DNA of 64,000 nucleotides. It comes from Cricetomys ansorgei. Its lineage: Eukaryota; Chordata; Mammalia; Rodentia; Nesomyidae. A program made the translations under genes and the position numbers. Each line of letters opens with the position of its first letter. Positions within the stretch are counted from its first letter, which is position 1. Under the pieces are notes generated by a model. The model saw only the letters and a list, made by a program, of their open reading frames with translations. It had not been told where the DNA came from and did not search any database. Of this stretch, positions 59,801 to 63,440 are shown piece by piece. The stretch covers positions 21,373,501-21,437,500 of the forward strand of contig JAMJFZ010004061.1 in assembly GCA_026225945.1 (NCBI GenBank), in the 5' to 3' direction.

Positions 59801-59971
59801 CAGACGACTTCTGAAGATCATGCTTCTGTTCTTGGCTGTCAAAAGCAAGAGGACAGTTGCCCCCAGGCCCTCTGGCCAGCACTGATATTACATCATTCCC
59901 TTTCTCTTTCTTTCCAGCTTCCTGAGTACAGATCACAGAGGGTTGGAGGGATAACTAGCTCCAAGATATAG
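13858..59971 (+). CDS. Adam19: Adam19 (meltrin beta) coding span, 20 exons in window, 5' end missing
   Basis: This entry is the gene-level span; the exons are listed separately. ADAM19 is a type I membrane zinc metalloprotease-disintegrin. Family knowledge: it sheds ectodomains such as neuregulin-1 and acts in heart valve and septum, nerve and immune cell development. The 20 exons join in one frame: 2512 coding bases, 836 whole residues and a stop. Domains in window numbering: prodomain w1-119 with cysteine switch Cys w90; metalloprotease from w120 to about w325 with [12 protein letters not shown] at w261-272; disintegrin to about w415; cysteine-rich to about w572; EGF-like w573-600; transmembrane about w621-640; cytoplasmic tail w641-836. 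About 84 N-terminal residues (signal peptide, early prodomain) lie upstream, giving about 920 aa, the usual length. Catalytic and structural residues are intact, so this is not a pseudogene. The choice over ADAM12, ADAM33 and ADAM8 rests on near-identity to ADAM19 through the disintegrin domain and in the proline-rich tail. Confidence 0.97.
14419..14565 (-). mobile_element. Diverged B1 SINE, antisense
   Basis: tgacttggtctctctatata, gacctcaaactcacagatct, ctcagcctccctagtgctgg blocks, preceded by a TTTG tract (about 14390-14426). Confidence 0.78.
14825..15010 (+). mobile_element. MER20-like hAT relic
   Basis: Ordered matches to the mammalian MER20 layout: ccctccaggcatacttggaa, gatgctgctggtatctaacg, gggcagaggccggggaggct, ggcatcctacagtacct, and an end resembling gagaagccctgg. 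Family assignment is from memory. Confidence 0.65.
18289..18655 (+). mobile_element. Rodent dispersed repeat (RMER1-like, uncertain)
   Basis: It opens with tttctgttactaggataaaa and tgacaagaagcaactagaag, a motif of a common rodent medium-reiterated repeat, and fades out near the CAAACCACCACA end. The family name is from memory and not firm. Confidence 0.45.
19710..19786 (+). CDS. Adam19: Adam19 window exon 2: prodomain
   Basis: This exon is 77 bp: 25 codons (starting [11 protein letters not shown], ending STCRGI) plus two bases of a split Arg codon. It carries two conserved prodomain cysteines in DHC and STC. The acceptor is ctag and the donor is gtaaga. The preceding exon ends on a codon boundary, so the frame is preserved. 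A prodomain exon of this size is common in the ADAM12/19/33 group. Confidence 0.96.
20664..20804 (-). mobile_element. B2-type SINE, antisense
   Basis: gtggaagagggcatcagatc, ctaccatgtggatgctgaga and a degraded inverse head at attgcagagccttgtctatagcc. Confidence 0.75.
21994..22212 (+). mobile_element. URR1-type hAT DNA transposon
   Basis: Non-autonomous rodent hAT element, 219 bp. The ends are imperfect inverted repeats (CAGTGGTTCTC and GAGAACTGCTG, 9 of 11 pairing). It is flanked by a perfect 8-bp duplication ctctagat (21986-21993 and 22213-22220), the size made by hAT transposases. It encodes no protein. Confidence 0.9.
23033..23128 (+). repeat. (TTTA)n / (CTAT)n microsatellite
   Basis: TTTA/ATTT units, then short ATTC and AATC variants, then CTAT units up to the B1. 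It gives a long but meaningless open frame. Confidence 0.95.
23129..23258 (-). mobile_element. B1 SINE, antisense
   Basis: ggacagggtttcttgactgt, ccaggctggcctcaaactca and gtgccaccactgtccaggc blocks. It is joined directly to the tetranucleotide repeat on its left, where its A-tail would be. Confidence 0.88.
24357..24495 (-). mobile_element. B1 SINE, antisense
   Basis: tgagacagggtttctcagtt, ctggctgtcctggaactcac and cctctgcctcccaagtgctc blocks; well preserved. Confidence 0.9.
28200..28435 (-). mobile_element. B3/B2-type SINE, antisense
   Basis: It ends ctgctgagccatctcttcagcc (inverse B2/B3 head), with gtgctcttaa before it and an ATTT tract plus TG-alternating segment on its left. Confidence 0.85.
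30009..30201 (+). CDS. Adam19: Adam19 window exon 3: prodomain with cysteine switch
   Basis: This exon is 193 bp: one base finishing the split Arg, then 64 codons (w53-116). It holds an N-glycosylation sequon NLS (Asn w60) and the cysteine switch GNCGFEH (Cys w90), whose thiol caps the catalytic zinc in the latent enzyme. It ends with QPRR, the first half of the furin-type cleavage region. The acceptor is ccacag and the donor is gtgagt. Confidence 0.97.
30202..30884 (+). other. Adam19: Intron 3 (683 bp)
   Basis: Short GT-AG intron inside the furin-site region. Its main feature is a polypyrimidine tract at 30326-30405. The rest is unremarkable. Confidence 0.85.
30326..30405 (+). repeat. Polypyrimidine tract near a donor
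   Basis: C/T-rich block with CCCT, CCTT and CTTT units, about 125 bases after the donor of window exon 3. Confidence 0.9.
30885..30950 (+). CDS. Adam19: Adam19 window exon 4: furin site and start of protease domain
   Basis: This exon is 66 bp, 22 codons in phase 0 ([12 protein letters not shown] to DYLE). Read with the end of the previous exon it forms RMKR (w116-119), a match to the proprotein-convertase motif R-X-K/R-R. Cleavage there removes the prodomain in the late Golgi. [12 protein letters not shown] is the first beta strand of the reprolysin fold. The acceptor is ccctag and the donor is gtaagg. Confidence 0.97.
31350..31510 (-). mobile_element. MER5-like hAT relic, antisense
   Basis: gagcagcagcatacgtggca, tgcaaatctctgagcctcac, a gggtggggtctcac block, and a terminal ttgggaaccactg fit an inverted MER5A. 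Confidence 0.65.
32415..32471 (+). repeat. (GT)n plus G-run tract
   Basis: Two GT stretches separated by CT, then ttt, six G, C, and ten G. Confidence 0.95.
33849..33920 (+). repeat. Tandem duplication, 40-bp unit
   Basis: gcagaactgggtagttgtgg recurs 40 bases later as gcagaactgagtagctgtgg, with matching flanks. Confidence 0.85.
35301..35372 (+). CDS. Adam19: Adam19 window exon 5: metalloprotease domain
   Basis: This exon is 72 bp, 24 codons in phase 0 ([12 protein letters not shown] to NYVDK). It covers the second part of the catalytic domain: a basic loop and the helix leading to ANYVDK, which is typical of reprolysins. The acceptor is atttag and the donor is gtgaga. It is followed by intron 5, which holds a SINE composite. 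Confidence 0.96.
36205..36295 (-). mobile_element. ID/B4-type SINE fragment, antisense
   Basis: tgactgaacctcaggcctca, gcatgcaaagcaagtgctct, then a degenerate tctgtcaaggaactagagt: the inverse of an ID-type head. Confidence 0.6.
37312..37374 (+). repeat. Purine-rich (AGAC/GA)n and GGGGT tract
   Basis: gagacagagacagagagaca-type units followed by ggggtggggtgggggggg. Confidence 0.92.
37589..37812 (+). mobile_element. SINE composite, B2/B4-like, sense
   Basis: tagggagatggctcagtgtg is a B2/B3-type head; a B1-like ccaggcatggcggcatgtgc segment and the gagaccctgtctcaaaaaat end follow. The exact subfamily is uncertain. Confidence 0.7.
38131..38297 (+). CDS. Adam19: Adam19 window exon 6: metalloprotease domain core
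   Basis: This exon is 167 bp: 55 codons plus two bases of a Thr codon (w163-218). It encodes [17 protein letters not shown], the central beta strands, and the [19 protein letters not shown] helix region, ending DNAQLI. The acceptor is ttgcag and the donor is gtaagc. All features agree with an intact M12B protease domain. Confidence 0.97.
38298..39920 (+). other. Adam19: Intron 6 (1.62 kb)
   Basis: GT-AG intron. I see no clear repeat beyond a short A-run near 38468-38480, and no gene. Confidence 0.8.
39921..40005 (+). CDS. Adam19: Adam19 window exon 7: metalloprotease domain
   Basis: This exon is 85 bp: one base completing Thr, then 28 codons ([20 protein letters not shown] to GGVSM). It carries the GTTIGLA strand that lines the substrate cleft upstream of the zinc helix, and a conserved disulphide cysteine in MCSVY. 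The acceptor is ctgcag and the donor is gtgagt. The long minus-strand frame across this exon is a shadow. Confidence 0.97.
40288..40515 (-). mobile_element. B4-like composite SINE, antisense
   Basis: A B1-like part (agaactcactgtgtagaccag) followed by an ID-like tail in antisense (aaatactctaccaattgagc). Together they fit the B4 (B1 plus ID) layout. Confidence 0.75.
40796..40936 (-). mobile_element. B1 SINE, antisense
   Basis: T-rich start, gagacagggtctcactgt, agatctgcttgcctctgctc and gagtgctgggattaaaagc blocks. Confidence 0.87.
40971..41085 (-). mobile_element. Old B1-like SINE, antisense
   Basis: It starts ttttgagatgggtctcacta and keeps ctcagtctctcacttagctggg; strongly diverged monomer-type copy. 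Confidence 0.65.
41456..41595 (+). CDS. Adam19: Adam19 window exon 8: zinc-binding catalytic exon
   Basis: This exon is 140 bp: 46 codons plus two bases of Gly (w247-293). It contains [12 protein letters not shown] (w261-272): His w261, His w265 and His w271 are the zinc ligands and Glu w262 is the general base. The Met-turn methionine is w288 in CIMAAAT. The DSAHCC and GGC cysteines form the domain's disulphides. Nothing needed for catalysis is missing. The acceptor is aacag and the donor is gtgagt. Confidence 0.98.
41596..43562 (+). other. Adam19: Intron 8 (1.97 kb)
   Basis: GT-AG intron. A diverged B1-like antisense piece may lie near 41880-41990; otherwise nothing recognised. Confidence 0.75.
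43563..43740 (+). CDS. Adam19: Adam19 window exon 9: protease end and disintegrin start
   Basis: This exon is 178 bp: one base finishing Gly, then 59 codons ([19 protein letters not shown] to CDCGEEE). It closes the protease domain with the [12 protein letters not shown] region and opens the disintegrin domain with [17 protein letters not shown], which is almost a signature of ADAM disintegrins. The acceptor is gccag and the donor is gtaagt. Confidence 0.98.
43741..45140 (+). other. Adam19: Intron 9 (1.4 kb)
   Basis: It contains one antisense B3/B2-type SINE (44540-44730). The rest is unremarkable. Confidence 0.8.
44540..44730 (-). mobile_element. B3/B2-type SINE, antisense
   Basis: It ends in caatgagccaacttctgtccc, a diverged form of the inverted B2/B3 head, after a CA/TG-alternating stretch typical of these elements. 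Confidence 0.75.
45141..45230 (+). CDS. Adam19: Adam19 window exon 10: disintegrin domain
   Basis: This exon is 90 bp, 30 codons in phase 0 ([12 protein letters not shown] to GSCCHQCK). It has eight cysteines, including the NPCCN and GSCCHQCK pairs of disintegrins, and sequons NAS and NCT. The acceptor is cgcag and the donor is gtaagt. Confidence 0.97.
45582..45691 (-). mobile_element. Diverged B1 SINE, antisense
   Basis: gagataagatctcacta and ggctgacctcgaactgactc are visible; the 3' part is short and diverged. Confidence 0.65.
46197..46223 (+). repeat. (GT)n microsatellite
   Basis: About 13 GT units. Confidence 0.95.
47247..47370 (+). mobile_element. Diverged B1-like SINE, sense
   Basis: actgggtgtggcaagacatg head, ttaaggcaggaggattgcca middle, then an A-rich end. 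Old copy. Confidence 0.7.
47872..48067 (+). CDS. Adam19: Adam19 window exon 11: disintegrin loop and start of cysteine-rich domain
   Basis: This exon is 196 bp: 65 codons plus one base of Gly (w383-448). The disintegrin loop is [10 protein letters not shown] (w394-403). It has no RGD; ADAM loops of this kind are reported to bind alpha4 or alpha5 beta1 integrins. [18 protein letters not shown] starts the cysteine-rich domain. The acceptor is actcag and the donor is gtaagg. The frame stays open 58 codons into the next intron; see the findings. Confidence 0.98.
48068..50277 (+). other. Adam19: Intron 11 (2.2 kb), AT-rich
   Basis: After about 250 bases the composition becomes markedly AT-rich to about 50200. 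It holds AATAAA at 48327-48332, an antisense B1 with a deletion (49006-49121) and a possible retro-derived segment on the minus strand (about 49330-49850). See findings. Confidence 0.8.
49006..49121 (-). mobile_element. B1 SINE, antisense, with deletion
   Basis: The cagagatctgcctgcccctg, tctcaagtgctgggattaaa and ccacactcagc blocks are clear. About 25 bases of the usual body are missing. Confidence 0.82.
50278..50386 (+). CDS. Adam19: Adam19 window exon 12: cysteine-rich domain
   Basis: This exon is 109 bp: two bases of Gly, 35 codons ([20 protein letters not shown] to RKCSP), then two bases of Arg. It belongs to the cysteine-rich domain, which in ADAMs helps select substrates and mediates adhesion. 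The [12 protein letters not shown] motif is typical. The acceptor is acccag and the donor is gtgagg. Confidence 0.97.
50651..50799 (+). mobile_element. B1 SINE, sense
   Basis: A complete-looking B1: tcccagcactctgggagtca, agcctggtctacaaagcaag, and acacagagaaacactgtctc. The usual A-tail position is taken by a trinucleotide repeat. Confidence 0.9.
50801..50864 (+). repeat. (ATG)n(GTG)n microsatellite
   Basis: Several ATG units, then about 16 GTG/GGT units. It sits where the A-tail of the adjacent B1 should be, a common birthplace of microsatellites. It is probably length-polymorphic. Confidence 0.95.
51792..52005 (+). CDS. Adam19: Adam19 window exon 13: cysteine-rich domain with reported self-cleavage region
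   Basis: This exon is 214 bp: one base finishing Arg, then 71 codons (w485-555), [10 protein letters not shown] to TKCGHNH. It includes ARPLES (w498-503); autocatalytic cleavage of ADAM19 after a Glu in the cysteine-rich domain has been reported, and w502 plus an offset of about 84 fits that position. The [11 protein letters not shown] stretch is strongly acidic. The acceptor is acccag and the donor is gtgagt. A 176-codon minus-strand frame here is a shadow. Confidence 0.97.
52006..52667 (+). other. Adam19: Intron 13 (662 bp)
   Basis: GT-AG intron with no repeat or gene that I recognise. Confidence 0.82.
52668..52745 (+). CDS. Adam19: Adam19 window exon 14: end of cysteine-rich domain, EGF start
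   Basis: This exon is 78 bp, 26 codons in phase 0 ([14 protein letters not shown] to CSGHG). It holds a sequon NTS and the first cysteines of the EGF-like module (Cys w573 and w577). The acceptor is ctgcag and the donor is gtacgt. The next intron is only 108 bp. Confidence 0.97.
52854..52962 (+). CDS. Adam19: Adam19 window exon 15: EGF-like module and stalk
   Basis: This exon is 109 bp: 36 codons plus one base of Ser. [19 protein letters not shown] completes the EGF-like module (w573-600, six cysteines). A Gly/Ser/Pro-rich juxtamembrane stalk follows ([14 protein letters not shown]). The acceptor is ctctag and the donor is gtaagt. Confidence 0.97.
52963..54191 (+). other. Adam19: Intron 15 (1.23 kb)
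   Basis: It contains a short A-run (53387-53399) and a diverged sense B1-like SINE (53521-53672). Nothing else recognised. Confidence 0.8.
53521..53672 (+). mobile_element. Diverged B1-like SINE, sense
   Basis: Recognisable gctgggtgtggtagttcctg head, cactgtaggccctgtctta-like end and A-rich tail. Older than the other B1 copies. Confidence 0.8.
54192..54330 (+). CDS. Adam19: Adam19 window exon 16: transmembrane helix
   Basis: This exon is 139 bp: two bases of Ser, 45 codons, then two bases of Ser. It encodes one hydrophobic helix, about w621-640, rich in V, L, A and F ([16 protein letters not shown]), then the basic stop-transfer segment YRQSHKLGK. This anchors the protease as a type I membrane protein. 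The acceptor is ggcag and the donor is gtaaga. Confidence 0.97.
54331..55115 (+). other. Adam19: Intron 16 (785 bp)
   Basis: GT-AG intron with a G-rich patch near 54361-54371 and 54820-54900. No repeat family or gene recognised. Confidence 0.8.
55116..55200 (+). CDS. Adam19: Adam19 window exon 17: cytoplasmic tail
   Basis: This exon is 85 bp: one base finishing Ser, then 28 codons ([20 protein letters not shown] to QGKRK). It is the basic, Ser-rich part of the tail just inside the membrane. NPTF resembles an NPXF-type adaptor motif; that role is inferred only. The acceptor is tccag and the donor is gtaaga. Confidence 0.96.
55461..55688 (+). CDS. Adam19: Adam19 window exon 18: proline-rich cytoplasmic tail
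   Basis: This exon is 228 bp, 76 codons in phase 0. It carries two clear SH3-ligand clusters, [11 protein letters not shown] (w704-714) and [14 protein letters not shown] near w750-765, plus [10 protein letters not shown]. Tails of this type bind SH3 adaptors and guide trafficking. The exon ends CLLSQ. The acceptor is cacag and the donor is gtaagt. The 260-bp intron before it is the second shortest in the window. Confidence 0.97.
56583..56708 (+). mobile_element. B1 SINE, internally deleted, sense
   Basis: The B1 head, then a deletion, then the agcctggtctacagagtgag and gagaaaccctgtctcaaaac blocks. Confidence 0.83.
56953..57120 (+). mobile_element. B2/B3-type SINE, sense
   Basis: It begins with ggggttggagagatggctca, the tRNA-derived head of rodent B2 and B3, followed by gttaagagcacttgctgctc and a CA-rich tail region. 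Confidence 0.88.
57121..57268 (+). mobile_element. B1 SINE, sense
   Basis: It starts with the ggctgtggtggtgcaggcctt B1 head, keeps the cagccagggcta core, and ends with a CAA-rich tail. It lies directly after the B2/B3 element. Confidence 0.85.
57511..57621 (+). repeat. Direct repeat, copy A
   Basis: It shares a long similar stretch with 57991-58111: tatgtcGgtggggataaagg, then aaaatggct, ggg.taccacatgc, atggctg.ggtta and gaaattttgcct. I do not recognise it as a named family. Confidence 0.85.
57724..57790 (+). repeat. (TC)n / (CA)n tract
   Basis: A short TC run, then CA units with interruptions. Confidence 0.93.
57991..58111 (+). repeat. Direct repeat, copy B
   Basis: Same orientation as copy A, 480 bp downstream, with small insertions. 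The flanks of the two copies do not match, so this is not a simple 480-bp tandem duplication. Confidence 0.85.
58345..58482 (-). mobile_element. B1 SINE, antisense
   Basis: B1 body readable on the minus strand: ctctggaaggccgggaactc, the gatccacctgcttct block and the gagtgccggaatt block. It is more diverged than its neighbour 170 bp downstream. Confidence 0.85.
58656..58806 (-). mobile_element. B1 SINE with perfect 17-bp target duplication
   Basis: An almost full B1 in antisense orientation; its A-tail appears as the T-rich start on the + strand. It is flanked by TAGGCATATTTTCTTTT at 58639-58655 and 58807-58823, identical over 17 bases. The perfect duplication suggests a fairly recent insertion. 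Its right edge is 56 bp upstream of coding exon 58863-59015. Confidence 0.93.
58863..59015 (+). CDS. Adam19: Adam19 window exon 19: proline-rich cytoplasmic tail
   Basis: This exon is 153 bp, 51 codons in phase 0 ([16 protein letters not shown] to PAVSVPK). It holds further PxxP motifs, for example SRPQPPQK and PQPPRPP. The acceptor is ctccag, with a B1 SINE inserted 56 bp upstream; the donor is gtgagt. The frame stays open for 37 codons past the donor (see findings). Confidence 0.97.
59016..59917 (+). other. Adam19: Intron 19 (902 bp)
   Basis: Last intron, GT-AG. It starts with 37 open codons in frame with the upstream exon, then a stop at 59127-59129. No repeat recognised. Confidence 0.82.
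59918..59971 (+). CDS. Adam19: Adam19 window exon 20: C-terminus and stop
   Basis: The coding part of the last exon is 17 codons and a TAG stop at 59969-59971. It encodes [17 protein letters not shown], matching the ADAM19 family C-terminus. The acceptor is a strong pyrimidine tract ending ttccag. The exon continues as the long 3' UTR. Confidence 0.97.
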   Translation, partial: LPEYRSQRVGGITSSKI

Positions 59972-60615
59972 AACTGTCGAGAAGTTTCTTGTTCCCCTTG
60001 AAGATTCTGGATGCCATGGAAGGTCCAGAAGGAAGAAGCCTGCTTGGCCACCTTGAAGCTTCTCTAGCCTTCTGGAAGCCCCTCATCTCCAGAATCTCCC
60101 TCCTTGCCCTAGTGCCTCCTGCTTCCTCTGAGGCCCAGAGGGACTTCTAGCTGATGGCTTCTAAGTGTTGTCCTGTGCAATATACAACCTGGGTAGGAAA
60201 GGGAAGCATATGGAGGAAGATGAGGAAGATTCTCCCTCAGCCCACTAGCCTAGAGCTACCAGAGATGGCCAGGGGAGTCTCATGCTGGGACCTCCTGTGC
60301 TGAGCTTGGAGAAGGCGTCTACCCAGGCCCCATGCTGGCAGGTACACATGAAAGCCTCTGTTGATTGGCCACTGTCCGGGATCCCAGGCTGCACAGAGGC
60401 TGGGCCTTACCTGTCTCTTAGCTTTTAGGGACCGAGGAAGCCATCGCTGCATCCCTGCCCCAGGGCTTGGTCAAGGTGCCTGTTCCTGGCTATATGGCTG
60501 CATGTGAGAAGCCATGCCCCTTCCCCTGCCAGCCCTCACGTTCCCATTCCCATTATTTACACGGGTCACTTTCTGACTCAGACAGGTACTATTTGTAGGC
60601 AGTGTAGACAGCAGG

Positions 60616-60644
60616 GCGGGGGGGGTGGTGGTGGTGGTGGTGGT
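60616..60644 (+). repeat. G-run and (GGT)n in the 3' UTR
   Basis: [24 protein letters not shown] tract within the mature mRNA. Confidence 0.93.
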
Positions 60645-60892
60645 CAGCCTGTATCCCTCTGAGCCGTGATGCCAAAGGTTGCTAGGACTCTCAGAATCCC
60701 CAGTCGTACATTCTCAGTGCTCCGTGTGTCAATCTTTTCCTCCTCTTCCCCTCCCTATCCTATGGTGCTTTGGTGGTGAACCATAGCAGTCCTGACTCGC
60801 TGGTGATCATATGCTTGTGACCCACAAATCGGGATCCTGCCTCACGGGGTAACCACTAGACTTCCTGCACTGGATCTCAAGAGCATTGAGCC

Positions 60893-60893
<1 letters not shown>

Positions 60894-60943
<50 letters not shown>
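60894..60943 (+). repeat. (GT)n(GA)n in the 3' UTR
   Basis: About 19 GT units then GA units, inside the mature mRNA. Confidence 0.95.
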
Positions 60944-62117
60944 CTCTGCGTGTCATTGTGTTTTAGGGCCTCAAGCAGGATTACAGCCTCATTGTCATTT
61001 CTGACCTATATCTAAGTGAGGTTCTTCAGGGCAGCCATAGGTGCACTGAAGGGGACAGACATGTTTGGAACCCCAGCAATAGAAGTGAGCTTTTGAATCC
61101 CCATCACCTCAAAGCCTCCTTATAGCTCTTCACAGAGTAAGCTCGGGCGGGACTCAGGCTCTCAGGATTGTAGACACGTGGGAGATGCGGAGTGCAGGGC
61201 TAGGGGTAGAAAGGTCTCAGGAACATACCTTTCTCCTCTTCAGGGTGACTGTGCTATTCACACTCTGCCTCCCTGACATGAGCTGTGATGCCAAAGGTTA
61301 CTTGGGCCTCCGTCCGTCTTCTGCCATCTGACAGCTTTCCATTCAAGTGTTATACCAAATGCCCCAGCTGCAGGCTGGATCCTAAAAGCAGTGACTGCCC
61401 TGATTCTCACCACAAAGTTAGAGGCACGCCACTTCCCTTAAACCCAAGCCCGTACCTCCTAGCTGTTCTCGTGGGCTGTGCAGCCTTTCTCCCTCAGCTC
61501 AGCAGGCAGGTGGCTCTGAGTGACAGTGCCACAAGCCTTCTGAATCTGAAGTCTTCTGTCCCTTGGACCATACTAGAAAAAGATCCGTTTCCTCGCTCTT
61601 TGGTAACCACTGCCTTTTTTTTTCTCTTTTTCTTTTTCATTGCTTTGATAGCGCCCCCATCCCATGAAGTTATACTGTGAACTGGAAGATGGTAGAATCT
61701 TTTCATTTGGGTAGAGATGTTGGCAGCTATTTACAACGTCATTCCTGGCTGTTTCCAATGGCCAGAGGCTGCCACGGGTAGAAACCCCTTCTCTTCTGCA
61801 CTGTGAAGTGTCCCATACAGATTTATCTGGACTTCAAGGACAGAGTTTGCCCCAAAGGATTGTCACTGAGAAGGGGAAAGAGAATCTTGCCACAGGGAGG
61901 GGAGGGGGTGTTTGCAACTGAACACTTCTGCTCAATCTACCCCAAGTCTGCAGGCATCCAAGGCTTAGAAGGCCTTTTCTTATTCATAGGAAGTGGACAA
62001 GACTAGAAACAGTCCAAGGCATGTCTGTGCCCAGCCACTGTAGACATGTTAGCAGACACCGGAGAGGTCAAAGCCAAGGCTCTGGTGGGCTGAGGGAAGT
62101 TTAAGAGTTCCATTTAT

Positions 62118-62240
62118 AGCCAGGTGTGGTGGCACACACCTTTAGTGCCAACAGAGGCAGGTGGATCTCTGAGTTCAAAGCCAGCATGGTCTATGAAGCA
62201 AGTTCCAGGACAGCCAGGGCTACACAGAGAAGCCCTGTCT
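62118..62240 (+). mobile_element. B1 SINE, sense, in the 3' UTR
   Basis: agccaggtgtggtggcacac head, ggtggatctctgagttcaaa, caggacagccagggctacac and gagaagccctgtctc. It is in sense orientation within the Adam19 mRNA. Confidence 0.9.
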
Positions 62241-62255
62241 CGGGGGGTGGGGGGG

Positions 62256-62466
62256 TTGTTGGTACAGGATCTCATGTATCTCAGGTTGGCCTTCAACTCA
62301 CTAAAAAGCCAAGGGTGAACTTTGAACTCCTGACTGCTTGCTTCTTCCTGAGTGCTAAGATTGCAGGTGTGTGTTACCACACTTAGTTTATGTGGTCCTG
62401 GGTTCAAACCCAGATCTTGATGAGTATATAAACAAACACTCTACCAACTGAGCTACACCCCCGGCA
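62256..62466 (-). mobile_element. B4-like SINE, antisense, in the 3' UTR
   Basis: A B1-like left part (gtacaggatctcatgtatct, tgagtgctaagattgcaggt) and an inverse ID tail (cactctaccaactgagctac). It lies opposite to the B1 just before it. Confidence 0.75.
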
Positions 62467-62556
62467 CGGGCTGCAAATGCTTTCAGAAGCTAAATTACTT
62501 TTGAACCCTAAAGCCACGTCTGACCTGTAAACCTCAGGTCCCCATCTTTAATAAGA

Positions 62557-62779
62557 CAATGGTTCTCAACCTTCCTAATGCATCTACCCTTTAATAGAGT
62601 TTCTCATGTTGTGGTGACCTCCAACCATAAAATTATTTTTGTTGCTACATCATAATTAACTTTGCTACTTTTATGAACCTTAATGTAAACATCTGGTATG
62701 CAGGACGGTCTTAGGTGACCCCTGTGAAAGGGTCATTTGATTCTCAAAGGAGTCACAACCCATAGGTTGAGAACCACTG
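62557..62779 (+). mobile_element. URR1-type hAT DNA transposon in the 3' UTR
   Basis: A second copy of the same family, 223 bp, in the same orientation as the intron 2 copy. The ends are CAATGGTTCTC and GAGAACCACTG. The flanking octamers taataaga and ctataaga match at 6 of 8 bases, consistent with a decayed duplication. It would be part of the mature Adam19 mRNA. Confidence 0.87.
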
Positions 62780-63416
62780 CTATAAGAGGTTTAGCTTGAG
62801 CTGTCTTTTCCAAGTTGCAACTACCTGCTTGCTTTCTGTTTTGGTGACTTACTCCAGTAAGGGGAAAGCCTCTTTCTACCCCTGTTCCAAGACAGTGTAG
62901 ATCTTAGGGCCTGAACGATTTCTGCAAAGTCCCTTCTGTTGCAGTAGCCCCCTGCTCCTTGGCAGTAAACCCTTCTCCGCGGTGCTTCTCCTGGGTTCAT
63001 TTAATTGCTTATTTGACAAAGGGGGCACAAACATCTATTCTTAAAATTGGAGCACGTTCTAATAGCTAGTCAGTTTGTCAAATGAATGTAATAATAGCCC
63101 CAAAGGAGTCCATACATACACCAGGGAACACCAACTGGAAAGGTCCCTTCCCTAGGGAAGCCTGCTAGGGAGAAGTTCTACAGAATTCAAGCCCAACACT
63201 CCAAAGTCACCTTCCCAGTGTCCTCTTGTACGTCTGCGTGTACGACTGTCTGGGATCTGGGGTAAATGTGAATTTTCTTTTTATTTGGGAGATTGTTCAC
63301 AGGAAGTAGTCCTCTCTTGTCCTATTGATTGTTTACACTATTTGTACATCTATGCAAAATACTTGAATGGGCCGTGGTGCCTTGTTTTGTTTTGTTTTCT
63401 GCCTTGTTTGTATTTA

Positions 63417-63422
63417 ATTAAA
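63417..63422 (+). terminator. Adam19: Adam19 polyadenylation signal ATTAAA
   Basis: ATTAAA, the commonest variant signal, lies about 3.45 kb after the stop. Cleavage is expected at roughly 63432-63442. A GT-rich stretch (tttgtgtgtgtgttgtttt, 63464-63482) sits where the downstream element belongs. Confidence 0.85.
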
Positions 63423-63440
63423 ACAAATTGTCATTAGGAA

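Larger units (their letters stand above)
59972..63440 (+). other. Adam19: Adam19 3' UTR, about 3.5 kb
   Basis: This stretch runs from the stop codon to the only plausible poly(A) site. It contains a GGT microsatellite, a (GT)n(GA)n tract, a sense B1, a B4-like SINE in antisense and a URR1 transposon copy; these are listed separately. No canonical AATAAA was seen inside it. Its end is inferred from ATTAAA and the GT-rich downstream element, so the cleavage point is good only to about 10 bases. Confidence 0.85.

Noticed and set aside
62390..62466. tRNA-like sequence near the inverse of GTAGAGTG...TAGCTCAG
   Set aside because: It is the ID-type tail of an antisense SINE, not a functional tRNA gene.
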